A stretch of DNA of 64,000 nt from Bradyrhizobium sp. Ec3.3 (GCF_000472925.1 NZ_AXAS01000010.1:160186-224185); one strand, 5' to 3'. Positions 9,349 to 21,575 are shown, numbered from the stretch's first letter. The notes: generated by a model not told the origin, from the letters alone. Numbers and translations are program-made.

Positions 9349-11247
9349 TTACTGGTTCGCGCCCGTCACCTGCGCGAAGGCGGCCTGATTAATGGTGGTT
9401 CCGATGTCGGTTTCAAGCTTGTTGACGTAGGACGCGACCTGCTCCTCGGTGAGCGCGCGGTCGAGGCCCTCCTTCAGCTTGGCGATCCCTTCGGAAGCGA
9501 GATCGACCGGCGGATCGACGATGTCGGTCACACGGAAGATGATGACCTCGCCGGCCGCACCCGGGGTCTGGCCGACGCCATCCTTGGCGGTGCGGAATGC
9601 AGCCGTGACCAGGCTCGATGGCACGCCGGCGGGCGTGTCCTCGCGCTTGAAGCCGGCGGCGGTCTCGACCTTGGCGTTGATGGCGGCGGCTTCGTCCGCG
9701 AGCTTGCCGCCCTGTTCGAGCTTCTGCACGATCTCGGTGGCCTTGGTCCGCAGCTTGGTCGTGATCTGGTCCTGACGCCAGCGCGCCTCGACCTGGTCGC
9801 GGACCTCGTCGAGGCTGCGTTCGCGCGACGGCGTGATGCCGAGCACGTCGTACCAGACATAGCCGCCGCGGAAGGAGATCGGATCGTTGTCGACGCCGAC
9901 GTCGCTGTTGAAGGCTTGCGATACCACGTCGAGCCCTTGCGGGATGTTGGCAACCGGCTGGCCGCTGGGCGTGCGGCCGGAGCGGTCGACGGCCTCGATG
10001 GTCACGGCAGCAAGGCCGAGCTTTTGCGCGGCGTCGATGACGCTGGAGCCGCCGCCGCGCTCGTCTTCCATCTTGTCGCGCAATTCGGCAACCTTGGCGC
10101 GCGCGCGCTCAGCCGCGATCTCCCGTTTGATGTCGCCGGCGAGGTTGGCGTAGTTGGCCTCCGCGCCCGGCTCGATCTTGTCGACCTTGACCAGCGCCAC
10201 GCCAAAGCGACCCTGGACGGGCTGGCTGATCTCGCCTGCGGGCAGCGCGAAGGCGGCGTCCGCCACGGCCGGATCGAGGATCGCGGATTTCGTCACGAGG
10301 CCGAGATCGCCATCCGCCGCGCTGAGCCCGCGCTCCTTGGCGATGTCCTCGAACGACGTGCCGCTTGCGAGCCGGGTGCGCGCAGCTTGCGCCTCCTCGA
10401 CCGTCGGGAACACGAGCTGGTGCACCTGGCGCTTCTCCGGCGTGCCGAGCCGGTCCTTGCGCTGCTCGAACACCTTCTTGGCGTCGTCGTCGGAGACGTC
10501 AGTCCATTTGCCGATCTCCTCGGGCGAGATCACGACGAAGGAGATCTTGCGGTATTCGGGCGCGCGAAACTGGACCTTGTGGTCCTCGAAATAGGCGGCG
10601 AGCGCCTCGGGCGAGGGCGGATCGATCGTGCCGGCCTGAGCCGCGTCGAGCTTGACGAATTCGATCGAGCGCTGCTCATTCTGATAGCGGCTCAGCGCGT
10701 CGATCATGGTCTTGGAAGGCTCGAGGCCCGCGCCGATCGTGCCGGTGATCTGCCGGCGCACCGACACCTTGCGCTGCTCAGCGGTGTAGCGCTGCTCGGT
10801 GTAGCCGAAATTGCGGATCATGGCCTGGAAGCGCTGCGCATCGAAATTGCCCGCGGCGCCCTTGAAGTTCGGGTCGTTCATGATCATGCGGCGGATCTCG
10901 TCGTCCGACACGCCGAGCCCGAGCCGGCGGGCCTCTTCATCGAGGGCGGCTTCCGCGATCGCCTGCTGGAGCACCTGGCGGTCAAGGCCGAAGGCGCGCG
11001 CCTGCTCAGGCGTCAGCGGGCGGCCGAACTGGCGGCCGATCTGCTGCATGCGGTCGGTATAGATCTGGCGGAATTCGTTCAGCGAAATCTCGGTGTGGCC
11101 GACTTTGGCCACCGTGGACTGCCCGAAGCCGCGGAAGATGTCGGCGATGCCCCAAATGCCGAAACTGATGATCAATACGCCCATCACGACGGCCATAATC
11201 GTTTTGCCGAGCCAGTTTGATGAGGCCTTGCGCATTCCTCGAAGCAT
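9349..11247 (-). CDS. ppiD: PpiD/SurA-type peptidyl-prolyl isomerase
   Basis: This is a membrane-anchored periplasmic folding factor of about 632 residues. One transmembrane helix (about residues 18-36) follows a short cytoplasmic tail. A SurA_N-like chaperone region comes next, then a parvulin-type rotamase domain near 270-360 (the segment beginning RQVHQLVF and ending FGVALVKVD) and a long C-terminal helical part. PpiD works at the SecYEG exit on emerging outer-membrane proteins. The ATG at 11247 was used; a TTG nine bases upstream is in frame, and neither has a strong ribosome site. It heads the trpD-trpC-moaC run and diverges from tpiA. Confidence 0.92.
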   Translation of the reverse strand: MLRGMRKASSNWLGKTIMAVVMGVLIISFGIWGIADIFRGFGQSTVAKVGHTEISLNEFRQIYTDRMQQIGRQFGRPLTPEQARAFGLDRQVLQQAIAEAALDEEARRLGLGVSDDEIRRMIMNDPNFKGAAGNFDAQRFQAMIRNFGYTEQRYTAEQRKVSVRRQITGTIGAGLEPSKTMIDALSRYQNEQRSIEFVKLDAAQAGTIDPPSPEALAAYFEDHKVQFRAPEYRKISFVVISPEEIGKWTDVSDDDAKKVFEQRKDRLGTPEKRQVHQLVFPTVEEAQAARTRLASGTSFEDIAKERGLSAADGDLGLVTKSAILDPAVADAAFALPAGEISQPVQGRFGVALVKVDKIEPGAEANYANLAGDIKREIAAERARAKVAELRDKMEDERGGGSSVIDAAQKLGLAAVTIEAVDRSGRTPSGQPVANIPQGLDVVSQAFNSDVGVDNDPISFRGGYVWYDVLGITPSRERSLDEVRDQVEARWRQDQITTKLRTKATEIVQKLEQGGKLADEAAAINAKVETAAGFKREDTPAGVPSSLVTAAFRTAKDGVGQTPGAAGEVIIFRVTDIVDPPVDLASEGIAKLKEGLDRALTEEQVASYVNKLETDIGTTINQAAFAQVTGANQ

Positions 11248-11458
11248 TGCGTCCAACTTGTTTGGCAGGAGGGAACCGGGCGCGCCTTAAAGCAGATTCC
11301 GCAAAAGCGCATCACCGAATTGATATGGCATCATAAAGTGGCGGCTTTCCCCCCGCAACCTGCCGCTCCCTTAAGCTGTGTTAACAGGACCGGGTCTCTG
11401 GAACTGAGGCGCCCGGTCTGCTAGCGCATCCCGAACCTCATTTCGCTGGAATTTGGAC

Positions 11459-12214
11459 ATGACAGACGCCATCCGACCGCTGATCGCCGGAAACTGGAAG
11501 ATGAATGGCCTGAAGGCCTCCGCTGCCGAATTCGACGCCATGCTCACCGGTGCGGCAGAGGTCGCCGCCAAGGCCGATCTCCTGGTGTGTCCGCCGGCGA
11601 CGCTGATCGCGGCCTTTGCGGCCAAGGCGGCCGGCAACAAGGTCGCCGTCGGTGCCCAGGATTGCCACCCCAAGGCCTCTGGCGCCCATACCGGGGATAT
11701 CGCGGCGGAAATGCTGGTGGATGCGGGCGCTTCCGCCATAATCGTCGGCCATTCCGAGCGCCGCGCCGACCACGGCGAGAGCGATGATTTGGTGCGGCAG
11801 AAGGCCGAGGCCGCCTGGCGGGCAGGGGTGATCGCGATCGTCTGCGTCGGCGAAACGCAAGGCCAGCGCGATGCCGGCCAGACCCTGGATATCCTGCGCG
11901 GCCAGCTCAGCCTGTCGCTGCCGGACGGCTCAAAGGCCGACAATCTGGTCGTGGCCTATGAACCGGTCTGGGCGATCGGCACGGGCCTGACCCCCACAGC
12001 CAAGGATGTCGAGCAGATTCATGGCTTTATCCGGGAACTGTTGATCTCCCGCTTCAGAGACGAGGGGGCGAAGATGCGCATCCTCTATGGCGGGTCGGTC
12101 AAGCCGTCGAATGCGGCCGAACTGATGGCGGTCAAGAACGTCAACGGCGCGCTGGTTGGTGGTGCCAGCCTCAAGGCGGCCGATTTCCTTGCGATTGCCA
12201 AAGGCTGCCCTTAG
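11459..12214 (+). CDS. tpiA: triosephosphate isomerase
   Basis: TpiA interconverts dihydroxyacetone phosphate and glyceraldehyde-3-phosphate in glycolysis and gluconeogenesis. The 251-residue protein holds all the catalytic signatures: AGNWKMNG with the active-site lysine, IIVGHSERR with the catalytic histidine, [11 protein letters not shown] with the catalytic glutamate, and YGGSVKP near the end for phosphate binding. The ATG at 11459 gives the standard N-terminus; a TTG six bases upstream is less likely. It diverges from ppiD across about 200 bases. Confidence 0.97.
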   Translation: MTDAIRPLIAGNWKMNGLKASAAEFDAMLTGAAEVAAKADLLVCPPATLIAAFAAKAAGNKVAVGAQDCHPKASGAHTGDIAAEMLVDAGASAIIVGHSERRADHGESDDLVRQKAEAAWRAGVIAIVCVGETQGQRDAGQTLDILRGQLSLSLPDGSKADNLVVAYEPVWAIGTGLTPTAKDVEQIHGFIRELLISRFRDEGAKMRILYGGSVKPSNAAELMAVKNVNGALVGGASLKAADFLAIAKGCP

Positions 12215-12370
12215 CTAACCGGCAAAGCGCAGGCGGCTCAAAGCGGAGTCCGGACCGATCGGGGGTGGCAATGCCAGTCCTGATCGTGTAACACCGCGCA
12301 ACTTCAGGAAAACCCGCAAAGCGCGATGGCTGCCGGCACCGGCGCTGTCGGCTTGTGACGGAAGGGTACC

Positions 12371-12760
12371 ATGCAGACCGTTGTGATCGTTATCCATCTC
12401 ATGATCGTCGCCGTGATGATCGGCGCCGTGCTGCTGCAGAAGTCGGAAGGCGGCGGCCTCGGCATGGGTGGAGGCGCAGGCTTCATGTCGAGCCGCGGCA
12501 CCGCAAATCTCTTGTCGCGCACGACCGCGATCCTGGCGGCCGGTTTCTTCCTGACCAGCCTCTTCCTGTCCTGGTATGCGGGGTATGACCGTAAGCCGTC
12601 TTCGATCATTGGCCAGCCGGCGTCGCAGTCTCAGCCCGCCGGTGGCGCGGCTCCGGTGGCGCCGCCGACCTCGGGCGGTGTCCTGGATACGCTGAAGAAG
12701 GCGGACGAGCAGCAGCAGAATCAGGCGCCCAGCGGTCCGCAGGCGCCACGTTCGCAATAA
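12371..12760 (+). CDS. secG: preprotein translocase subunit SecG
   Basis: SecG is a small inner-membrane partner of SecYE that assists protein export. The 129-residue protein has the family's first helix (MQTVVIVIHLMIVAVMIG), a VLLQKSEGGGLG loop, a RGTANLLSRTTA segment and a second helix (about residues 50-72). A proline/alanine/glutamine-rich tail, which varies in length across alphaproteobacteria, ends the protein. A GGAAGGG ribosome site precedes the ATG. The position between tpiA and pyrG is conserved in many Rhizobiales. Confidence 0.95.
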   Translation: MQTVVIVIHLMIVAVMIGAVLLQKSEGGGLGMGGGAGFMSSRGTANLLSRTTAILAAGFFLTSLFLSWYAGYDRKPSSIIGQPASQSQPAGGAAPVAPPTSGGVLDTLKKADEQQQNQAPSGPQAPRSQ

Positions 12761-12772
12761 AGCAGAGGGGCC

Positions 12773-12800
12773 ATGCAGGACGGTGCCTAGCGTCCTGCAT
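12773..12800 (+). terminator. hairpin after secG
   Basis: A perfect 10-base stem, ATGCAGGACG (12773-12782) with CGTCCTGCAT (12791-12800), encloses an eight-base loop 12 bases after the secG stop codon. The downstream sequence lacks a run of T, so it may be a weak or factor-assisted terminator, or a processing/stability element. Confidence 0.5.
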
Positions 12801-12914
12801 CAAGAATCCCCATCAAGGTTCTGGCAACACACTCAGTTTTGGCTCACCCACAGGCCCGCAAATTGTTTGGGGCGGGACGCGAATCGCTTTGGCGAATCGA
12901 GTTCGGGGGATTAA

Positions 12915-14558
<1,644 letters not shown>

Positions 14559-14639
14559 GCACCTCTGGCCTTTGACGCGCGCGCAAATTGTTGCGACAAC
14601 TCCCTGCCGCAAGAACAACAATGCAGGGAGTGAGCTCCA

Positions 14640-14966
14640 ATGATCTACGAAATGCGCCAGTATCGTTGCGTGCCGGGTCGGCTGCCGGCACTGATCAAGC
14701 GCTTTGACACGATCACACTGAAAATCTGGGAGAAGCACGGCATCAAGCAGGCCGGGTTCTTCACCACGCTGATCGGCGAATCCAACCAGGAGCTGACCTA
14801 TCTTCTAGCCTGGCACTCGCTTGCCGAGCGCGAGACGAAATGGACCGCCTTCATGACCGATCCGGAGTGGCTCGAGGCGCGCGCCAAGACGGAGGCGGAT
14901 GGCCAGATCGTCGCCAACATCGTCAGCCAGATTCTGGCGCCGACGGCATTCTCCGCGGTGAAGTGA
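14640..14966 (+). CDS. NIPSNAP family protein
   Basis: This 108-residue protein belongs to the NIPSNAP ferredoxin-like alpha+beta fold. It opens with MIYEMRQYRCVPGRLP and contains the family's FTTLIGESNQELTYLLAW and AETKWTAF-like region, here RETKWTAF. The biochemical role of bacterial NIPSNAP proteins is not established. A GGGAG site stands a few bases before the ATG. It sits between pyrG and kdsA on the same strand. Confidence 0.85.
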   Translation: MIYEMRQYRCVPGRLPALIKRFDTITLKIWEKHGIKQAGFFTTLIGESNQELTYLLAWHSLAERETKWTAFMTDPEWLEARAKTEADGQIVANIVSQILAPTAFSAVK

Positions 14967-15050
14967 CGGCCGGCCTCGCCGGGGCGCCTTCGCAACCCTG
15001 ATATTCGAGGGGTAGGGCCGAATAGGGTTGATCCGCCCCTCATCGCCGCT

Positions 15051-15944
15051 ATGGTCGCGCCGAAACGAGGGATCTTGGCCTTGAGCGCAGGCAAGTCGGC
15101 AGCAGCGGTGGTTGAGCTGGGGACGGTCAGGTTCGGCAATGACCTGCCGATCGCGGTCATTGCCGGCCCGTGCCAGCTCGAGAGCAGGGCGCATGCACTG
15201 GAGGTGGCCTCCGCTTTGAAGGAGATCGCCACCCGTCTGAAAGTCGGCCTCGTCTACAAGACGTCCTTCGACAAGGCCAACCGCACCAGCGCGTCGGCCG
15301 CGCGGGGACTGGGCTTGGCGCAATCGCTGCCGATCTTCGCCGAGATCCGCTCGTCGCTGGGCTTGCCAGTGCTCACCGACGTGCACGATGCGGCGCAATG
15401 CGCCGAGGTCGCGCAGGCCGTCGACGTCCTGCAGATCCCGGCCTTCCTGTGCCGGCAGACTGATCTCCTGCTGGCTGCCGCAGCAACCGGCAAGGTCGTC
15501 AACGTCAAAAAGGGGCAGTTTCTGGCGCCCTGGGACATGGCGAATGTCGTGACCAAGATCACGAGCGCCAATAATTCCAACGTGCTCGTCACCGAGCGCG
15601 GCGCCTCCTTCGGCTACAATACGCTCGTATCAGACATGCGAGCGCTGCCGATCTTGGCACGCACCACCGGCGCGCCTGTGATCTTTGATGCCACGCATTC
15701 CGTGCAGCAGCCGGGCGGGAAAGGTGCTTCTTCCGGCGGCGAGCGCGAATTCGTGCCGGTACTGGCGCGTGCGGCAGTCGCGGTCGGCGTCGCCGGTGTC
15801 TTCATCGAGACGCATCCCGATCCCGACCATGCGCCGTCCGACGGACCGAACATGGTGCCTTTGCTTGAGTTCGAAGGCCTCATCCGGACGCTGATGGCGT
15901 TCGACGCGGTGGCGAAAAATCCGTCGCAGGCCGGCGCGCGCTGA
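15051..15944 (+). CDS. kdsA: 3-deoxy-8-phosphooctulonate synthase
   Basis: KdsA condenses phosphoenolpyruvate with arabinose-5-phosphate to make KDO-8-phosphate, the lipopolysaccharide inner-core precursor. The 297-residue protein shows IAGPCQLESRAHAL, YKTSFDKANRTS, LTDVHDAAQC, VNVKKGQFLAPWDM and IFDATHSVQQPGG, all family hallmarks. The ATG at 15051 adds about 20 residues before the conserved core; a TTG near 15081 would also work. Its stop codon overlaps the next gene's ATG in TGATG, indicating coupling to the MFS transporter. The usual pyrG-kdsA-eno order is kept, with insertions. Confidence 0.96.
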   Translation: MVAPKRGILALSAGKSAAAVVELGTVRFGNDLPIAVIAGPCQLESRAHALEVASALKEIATRLKVGLVYKTSFDKANRTSASAARGLGLAQSLPIFAEIRSSLGLPVLTDVHDAAQCAEVAQAVDVLQIPAFLCRQTDLLLAAAATGKVVNVKKGQFLAPWDMANVVTKITSANNSNVLVTERGASFGYNTLVSDMRALPILARTTGAPVIFDATHSVQQPGGKGASSGGEREFVPVLARAAVAVGVAGVFIETHPDPDHAPSDGPNMVPLLEFEGLIRTLMAFDAVAKNPSQAGAR

Positions 15945-17149
15945 TGCCGCAAGGGGAGGCGCGGCCGCACGATCACGGCTTGCCGCCAGCGCTCTACGTC
16001 ATCTCAGGTGCGAGCTTTGCGGCGGCGCTCTCGGCCCGGGCGCTCGATCCGCTGCTGCCGCACATCGCCGAGGATTTTCAGGTCAGCATCGCGACCGCCG
16101 CGGGCTTTGCCGCGGTCTTCGCCTTCACTTTCGCGATCATCCAGCCGCTGATCGGCGCCGCCGCCGATCTCTTCGGCAAGACGCGGCTGATGATCGGCTG
16201 CCTCGCGGTGCTCGGCGTCGCCAGCATCCTCGGTGCGCTCTCGACCTCGTTCTCGCTGCTGTTTGCCACCCGTATCCTGGCCGGTATCGGCTCCGGCGGC
16301 GTGTTTCCGATTGCGCTCAGCCTGACCAGCGATCTCGTCGGTCCAGAGAAGCGGCAGATCGCGATCGGCCGCACGCTCGCCGGCGCCATGACCGGCAATC
16401 TCCTCGGTGCATCTGCGTCCGGCCTGATCGGCGACTTCCTCGGTTGGCGCGGCGTGCTCGCCGTGCTCGGTGTGCTGGTGATCATCGCTTCGGTCGCGGT
16501 TGCGGCCGGATTCAGTGGCGCCAGGATCAAGCATCCGCCGAGGACGAGCCTCTCGGCGCTGAAGACGGGCTATCGCACCATCTTCACCAATCCGAACGCA
16601 CCGGTGTGCTACTCGGCCGTGTTCGTCGAAGGCTGCTGCGTGCTCGGCCTCTTCCCTTACGTCGCCTCGTTCCTGTTCGACCTCGGCGAGACCTCGCTCT
16701 CAATTGCCGGCATCGTCATCGCGGGCTTTGCGGTCGGCGGGCTGTTTTACACCATGACGGTGTCGCGCCTTCTGCCACGACTTGGCGTCAAGGGCATGAT
16801 GATCGCGGGCACCGTGCTAGTGGCCTCGCAACTCGTCGCCGTCGCGTTCGGTCCGCGCTGGGAAGTCCAGACGCTCAACCTCGTCGTGATGGGCTGGGGC
16901 TTCTACATGGCCCATGGCTGCCTACAGGTGTTTGCCAGCGAGCTATCGGTCGAGGCACGCGCCACCGCGCTGTCGCTGCACTCGTTCTTCTTCTTCATGG
17001 GCCAGACCGTCGGCCCGATCGCCTATGGCTTTGGCCTCGCGCATGGGGGCAAGGGGCCGACCCTGTTCGCAAGCGCCGGGATCATGGTGGTGCTGGGGCT
17101 GGTCTGCGCGAAGCTCCTCAAGCAGCGCGCTCCGGCGGATGCGCGCTGA
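15944..17149 (+). CDS. MFS transporter
   Basis: This is a 401-residue major facilitator permease with about 12 hydrophobic helices. Motif A-like sequence PLIGAAADLFGKTRLMI lies between helices 2 and 3, and SGLIGDFLGWRGV at helix 5 is typical of drug/metabolite exporters of the DHA1 type. The substrate is unknown. Its ATG overlaps the kdsA stop by one base, so it is probably translated from the same mRNA, although no functional link to lipopolysaccharide synthesis is evident. Confidence 0.88.
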   Translation: MPQGEARPHDHGLPPALYVISGASFAAALSARALDPLLPHIAEDFQVSIATAAGFAAVFAFTFAIIQPLIGAAADLFGKTRLMIGCLAVLGVASILGALSTSFSLLFATRILAGIGSGGVFPIALSLTSDLVGPEKRQIAIGRTLAGAMTGNLLGASASGLIGDFLGWRGVLAVLGVLVIIASVAVAAGFSGARIKHPPRTSLSALKTGYRTIFTNPNAPVCYSAVFVEGCCVLGLFPYVASFLFDLGETSLSIAGIVIAGFAVGGLFYTMTVSRLLPRLGVKGMMIAGTVLVASQLVAVAFGPRWEVQTLNLVVMGWGFYMAHGCLQVFASELSVEARATALSLHSFFFFMGQTVGPIAYGFGLAHGGKGPTLFASAGIMVVLGLVCAKLLKQRAPADAR

Positions 17150-17207
17150 GACCGACGCGGACATCTAATCTTCCCATATAGTAGGGGAGTATTCCGAGGA
17201 GGTCTGA

Positions 17208-17375
17208 TTGGACTGGTCCGAAGTGGTACGGAAAGCCGCCATCCTGGCGGAGAAGACGGGTCACATTACCTTTGATCAACTGAACGAATTGATCCCATCC
17301 AAGATGGAACCGGAAGACGTTGAAGCTCTACTGACGGCTTTGAGCGAACAAGGCATTTGGATTGCGGAGGAATAG
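17208..17375 (+). CDS. free-standing sigma-70 region 1.1-like small protein
   Basis: This 55-residue protein starts at TTG, seven bases after a strong GAGGAGG site. The core HITFDQLNELIP, then EDVEALLTALSEQGIWI, matches the helical region 1.1 of primary sigma factors, where the domain masks DNA binding by free sigma. No other sigma region is present. The gene follows the MFS transporter by 58 bases and is convergent with queF. A stand-alone domain could act as an anti-sigma-like or RNA-polymerase-binding microprotein; that role is inferred. Homology rests on pattern only. Confidence 0.75.
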   Translation: MDWSEVVRKAAILAEKTGHITFDQLNELIPSKMEPEDVEALLTALSEQGIWIAEE

Positions 17376-17383
17376 GGCCACCT

Positions 17384-17839
17384 TTAGCCCCGCCCGCGAT
17401 AGGGCGCCACACCCTGCTCCGGCACCCACAATCCCTTCGGCACGCGGCCGGTCTGCCAGAACACGTCGATCGGGATGCCGCCGCGCGGATACCAGTAGCC
17501 ACCGATCCTTATCCATTTCGGCTTGATCTCGGATGCGATGCGCTTGCCGATCATCACGGTGCAGTCCTCGTGGAAGGCGCCGTGATTGCGGAAGCTCGCG
17601 ACGTAGAGCTTTAGCGATTTCGACTCCAGCAGCCACTGGCCCGGTGCGTAGTCGATCATGAGATGGGCGAAATCCGGCTGTCCCGTGACCGGGCAGATCG
17701 ATGTGAATTCCGGCACGGTGAAGCGCACCAGATAGTCTGTGCCCTTCTGCGGGTTGGGCACACGGTCGAGCTGGGCTTCTTCCGGTGTGTGCGGCCATTC
17801 GACCGCACGGCCGAGCTGGAGGGGTTTTTTCGCCATCAT
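17384..17839 (-). CDS. queF: NADPH-dependent 7-cyano-7-deazaguanine reductase
   Basis: QueF reduces preQ0 to preQ1 in queuosine synthesis. The 151-residue protein is the short, unimodular type. It contains [13 protein letters not shown] with the catalytic cysteine, the QueF motif region [19 protein letters not shown] that contributes NADPH contacts, and FHEDC with the substrate-binding glutamate/histidine. The ATG at 17839 was chosen because AAAAGG lies six bases upstream; ATGs at 17845 and 17836 are alternatives. It is convergent with the sigma-1.1-like gene. Confidence 0.95.
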   Translation of the reverse strand: MMAKKPLQLGRAVEWPHTPEEAQLDRVPNPQKGTDYLVRFTVPEFTSICPVTGQPDFAHLMIDYAPGQWLLESKSLKLYVASFRNHGAFHEDCTVMIGKRIASEIKPKWIRIGGYWYPRGGIPIDVFWQTGRVPKGLWVPEQGVAPYRGRG

Positions 17840-17852
17840 TTGCATCCTTTTG

Positions 17853-17901
17853 CAGCATGATCCGGAAAAGTGGACACCGGTTTTCCGAAGGGATCATGCT
17901 C
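17853..17901. repeat. GCATGATC palindromic repeat
   Basis: AGCATGATC near 17854 pairs with GATCATGCT near 17892, and the inner CGGAAAA pairs with TTTTCCG. Together they make one long imperfect hairpin about 48 bases in length. It shares termini with the element at 6884-6980, and lies upstream of queF and downstream of the Vgb-like gene. This is a common form of dispersed palindrome in Bradyrhizobium and Rhodopseudomonas genomes, as far as I recall the pattern. Confidence 0.65.
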
Positions 17902-17911
17902 AATCAAAAAG

Positions 17912-17938
17912 CTAGAGCGCGATCGGATCGCGCTCTAG
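17912..17938. repeat. perfect 27-base palindrome
   Basis: CTAGAGCGCGATC and GATCGCGCTCTAG form a perfect 13-base inverted repeat around a single central base. It directly follows the GCATGATC repeat and precedes the Vgb-like stop codon by 34 bases. As RNA a one-base loop cannot form, so several central pairs would have to open. It may be part of the adjacent repeat or a protein-binding palindrome. Confidence 0.55.
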
Positions 17939-17971
17939 TGGATGCCGAGATGGACGCAATTGTCGTCGCCG

Positions 17972-18949
17972 TCAACCAGTGGCGACGGTCTGGATCATGA
18001 CGATCCGGTCGTTGCCGGACTCGCAGCCCCACAGCTCGCCCGGCCTTCCGTCGAGCTGACGGACATTGGCGTTCGATTTGTCGCTGGCGAAGACGTTGAA
18101 CTTCTCGGTCACTGGATCAAAGCGCACGATGGCGTTGGCGGAAAAATCGGTGAGCCAGACCTTGTCCTTGTCGTCGACGAAAACCGCGTAGGCGCGGGGA
18201 TGCTCGCCCGGCAGCTTCCAGGTTTTCCACGAGCCGTCGGCGGGATCGTGCACCGACACGTGCCCGCTGTTCCACTCGCTGACCCAGATCCGGCTCTTTG
18301 AATCCGACCAGACGCGCCGCGAACCGGCATTCGGTGTCGGCGGCTGCACGACACTGGCGCTACCGGTCGCAAGATCGATCCTGGCGATGTAGCTGCCGGC
18401 GAGCGAGGCGTACCAGATGTCGCCTTTGGGCGTCACAGTGATGCCATAGGGCCCGATGCCCTTCGGCGCCTTGAACACCGTCATCTCGCCGGATTTCGGC
18501 ACGAGCCGGCCGTAATAGCCGGACTGCCCGGTGAACCAGTAGGTACCATCCTTGTCGAACACGCCGGTGTTGAGATTGGCCTGGGCGAACTTTTCGGGCA
18601 GGCGGAACAGCGTGACCTTGAGATCGCCGGGATCGACCCGCGCGATCGCGTTCTGGCCGCCCTCGGTGATCCAGGGCGCGCCATCGGGGCCGATCGTCAC
18701 GCCGTGCGGGGCAGCGCCCTGGCCCAGGCTGACGGTCTTGAACGAGCCGTCCTTCGGATCGAGCTTGCCCAGCATGCCCTTGCCTTGCGCCGTGAACCAC
18801 ATCGTGCCGTCGGGGGCGGGTGTGAGGTCGTGCAGGCCGATACCGGGGCTGATCGGAAAATATTTCGCCCGGAACGGGCCCTCCTGCGCAAAACTTGGGC
18901 GGGCGGCAAGGAGGGCGGCGCTGGAAGCAAGAAACTGGCGACGATTCAT
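17972..18949 (-). CDS. Vgb/SMP-30-like beta-propeller, exported
   Basis: This 325-residue protein resembles virginiamycin B lyase (Vgb) family six- or seven-bladed propellers. Repeating blades carry motifs such as GTMWFTAQG, GAPWITEGG, GTYWFTGQS and GDIWYASLA. The N-terminus MNRRQFLASSAALLAARPSFAQ has twin arginines followed by a hydrophobic stretch and an AxA-like cleavage site, so it is probably exported by Tat. Most such bacterial proteins have no proven streptogramin lyase activity, and periplasmic export makes resistance unlikely. It is transcribed divergently from eno. Confidence 0.82.
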   Translation of the reverse strand: MNRRQFLASSAALLAARPSFAQEGPFRAKYFPISPGIGLHDLTPAPDGTMWFTAQGKGMLGKLDPKDGSFKTVSLGQGAAPHGVTIGPDGAPWITEGGQNAIARVDPGDLKVTLFRLPEKFAQANLNTGVFDKDGTYWFTGQSGYYGRLVPKSGEMTVFKAPKGIGPYGITVTPKGDIWYASLAGSYIARIDLATGSASVVQPPTPNAGSRRVWSDSKSRIWVSEWNSGHVSVHDPADGSWKTWKLPGEHPRAYAVFVDDKDKVWLTDFSANAIVRFDPVTEKFNVFASDKSNANVRQLDGRPGELWGCESGNDRIVMIQTVATG

Positions 18950-18976
18950 GGCGTTACCCCGACTGTCTCAGATTGA

Positions 18977-20407
<1,431 letters not shown>

Positions 20408-20435
20408 GCACCTAACAGAAAAAGGGGAGGTCGAC

Positions 20436-21575
20436 ATGAGCGACGGCGGAAACGGACTCCAGTTGCGTTCGCTGATCAAGAAGAGCGGCGAACTCGAAAT
20501 CTCGCTGGTCGACGTGCCGACCCCCGAGCCTGCCGAGGACGAGGTCGTCGTTCGCGTCAAGGCGACGCCGATCAACCCGTCGGATCTCGGTTTGCTGGTC
20601 GGCGCCGCCGACATGAGCACGGCGAAGGCGTCGGGGACGAAGGATGCTCCCGTCATCACCGCCAAGGTGCCTGACGACGCGATGCAGGCGATGGGGGCGC
20701 GGCTCGACCAGTCCCTGCCGGTCGGCAACGAAGGCGCCGGCGTCGTCATCAGGACCGGCTCGTCGGACGCCGCGAAGGCGTTGATGGGCAAGACGGTCTC
20801 GATGATCGGCGGCGCGATGTACGCGCAGTACCGGACCTTGAAGGCGAGGGACTGCCAGCCGCTGCCTGAGGGCACGACCGCGGCGGAGGGCGCGTCCTGG
20901 TTCGTCAATCCGCTCACCGCGCTCGGCATGACCGAGACCATGCGGCGCGAAGGCCACAAGGCGCTAGTGCACACCGCGGCCGCCTCCAATCTCGGACAGA
21001 TGCTGAACAAGATCTGCATCAAGGACGGCATCCCGCTGGTCAACATCGTGCGCAGCAAGGAGCAGGCCGACATCCTGCACAAGATCGGCGCCAAGTACGT
21101 CGTCGATTCCACCGCGCCGAGCTTCCTTGACGATCTCACTAATGCGCTGGTCGAGACCGGCGCCACCATCGCCTTCGATGCCATCAGTGGCGGCAGGCTC
21201 GCCGGCAACATCCTGAGGTGCATGGAAGTCGCGATCAACAAGACCGCCAAGGAGTACAGCCGCTACGGCTCCAGCGTGCACAAGCAGGTCTATGTCTATG
21301 GCATGCTCGACACGCGGCCGATCGAGCTGCCGCCCGGCTTCGGCATGGCCTGGGGTGTCGGCGGCTGGCTGTTGACCCCGTTCCTGATGAAGATCGGTCC
21401 CGCGGAAATCGGACGCTTGCGCCAACGTGTCGCGAGCGAATTGAAGACGACGTTCGCCAGCCACTACACCAAGGTCGTGTCGCTTCCTGAAGTGCTCGAT
21501 CCGGCCAACATTGCGGTGTTCGCCAAACGGGCGACCGGCGAAAAATTCCTCATCAACCCAAATAAATTTGCGTGA
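20436..21575 (+). CDS. medium-chain dehydrogenase/reductase, quinone-oxidoreductase-like
   Basis: This 379-residue MDR superfamily oxidoreductase has the GroES-like N-terminal domain with VRVKATPINPSDLG and PVGNEGAGVV. A Rossmann-type nucleotide domain begins at ALVHTAAASNLGQML. Structural and catalytic zinc ligands are not evident, so it is more like zinc-independent quinone oxidoreductases or enoyl reductases than alcohol dehydrogenases. An insertion near residues 60-90 (GTKDAPVITAKVPDD) is unusual for the short QOR group. GGGGAGG precedes the ATG, 28 bases after the eno stop, so co-transcription with eno is possible. The substrate is unknown. Confidence 0.82.
   Translation: MSDGGNGLQLRSLIKKSGELEISLVDVPTPEPAEDEVVVRVKATPINPSDLGLLVGAADMSTAKASGTKDAPVITAKVPDDAMQAMGARLDQSLPVGNEGAGVVIRTGSSDAAKALMGKTVSMIGGAMYAQYRTLKARDCQPLPEGTTAAEGASWFVNPLTALGMTETMRREGHKALVHTAAASNLGQMLNKICIKDGIPLVNIVRSKEQADILHKIGAKYVVDSTAPSFLDDLTNALVETGATIAFDAISGGRLAGNILRCMEVAINKTAKEYSRYGSSVHKQVYVYGMLDTRPIELPPGFGMAWGVGGWLLTPFLMKIGPAEIGRLRQRVASELKTTFASHYTKVVSLPEVLDPANIAVFAKRATGEKFLINPNKFA

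Noticed and set aside
9916..11220. 434-codon open frame opposite ppiD
   Set aside because: Antisense shadow with Arg/Asp/Leu bias; the ppiD strand has a membrane helix and parvulin domain.
17972..18949. Virginiamycin B lyase as a resistance gene
   Set aside because: Only propeller-fold similarity is visible and the protein carries an export signal; a resistance role is not supported.
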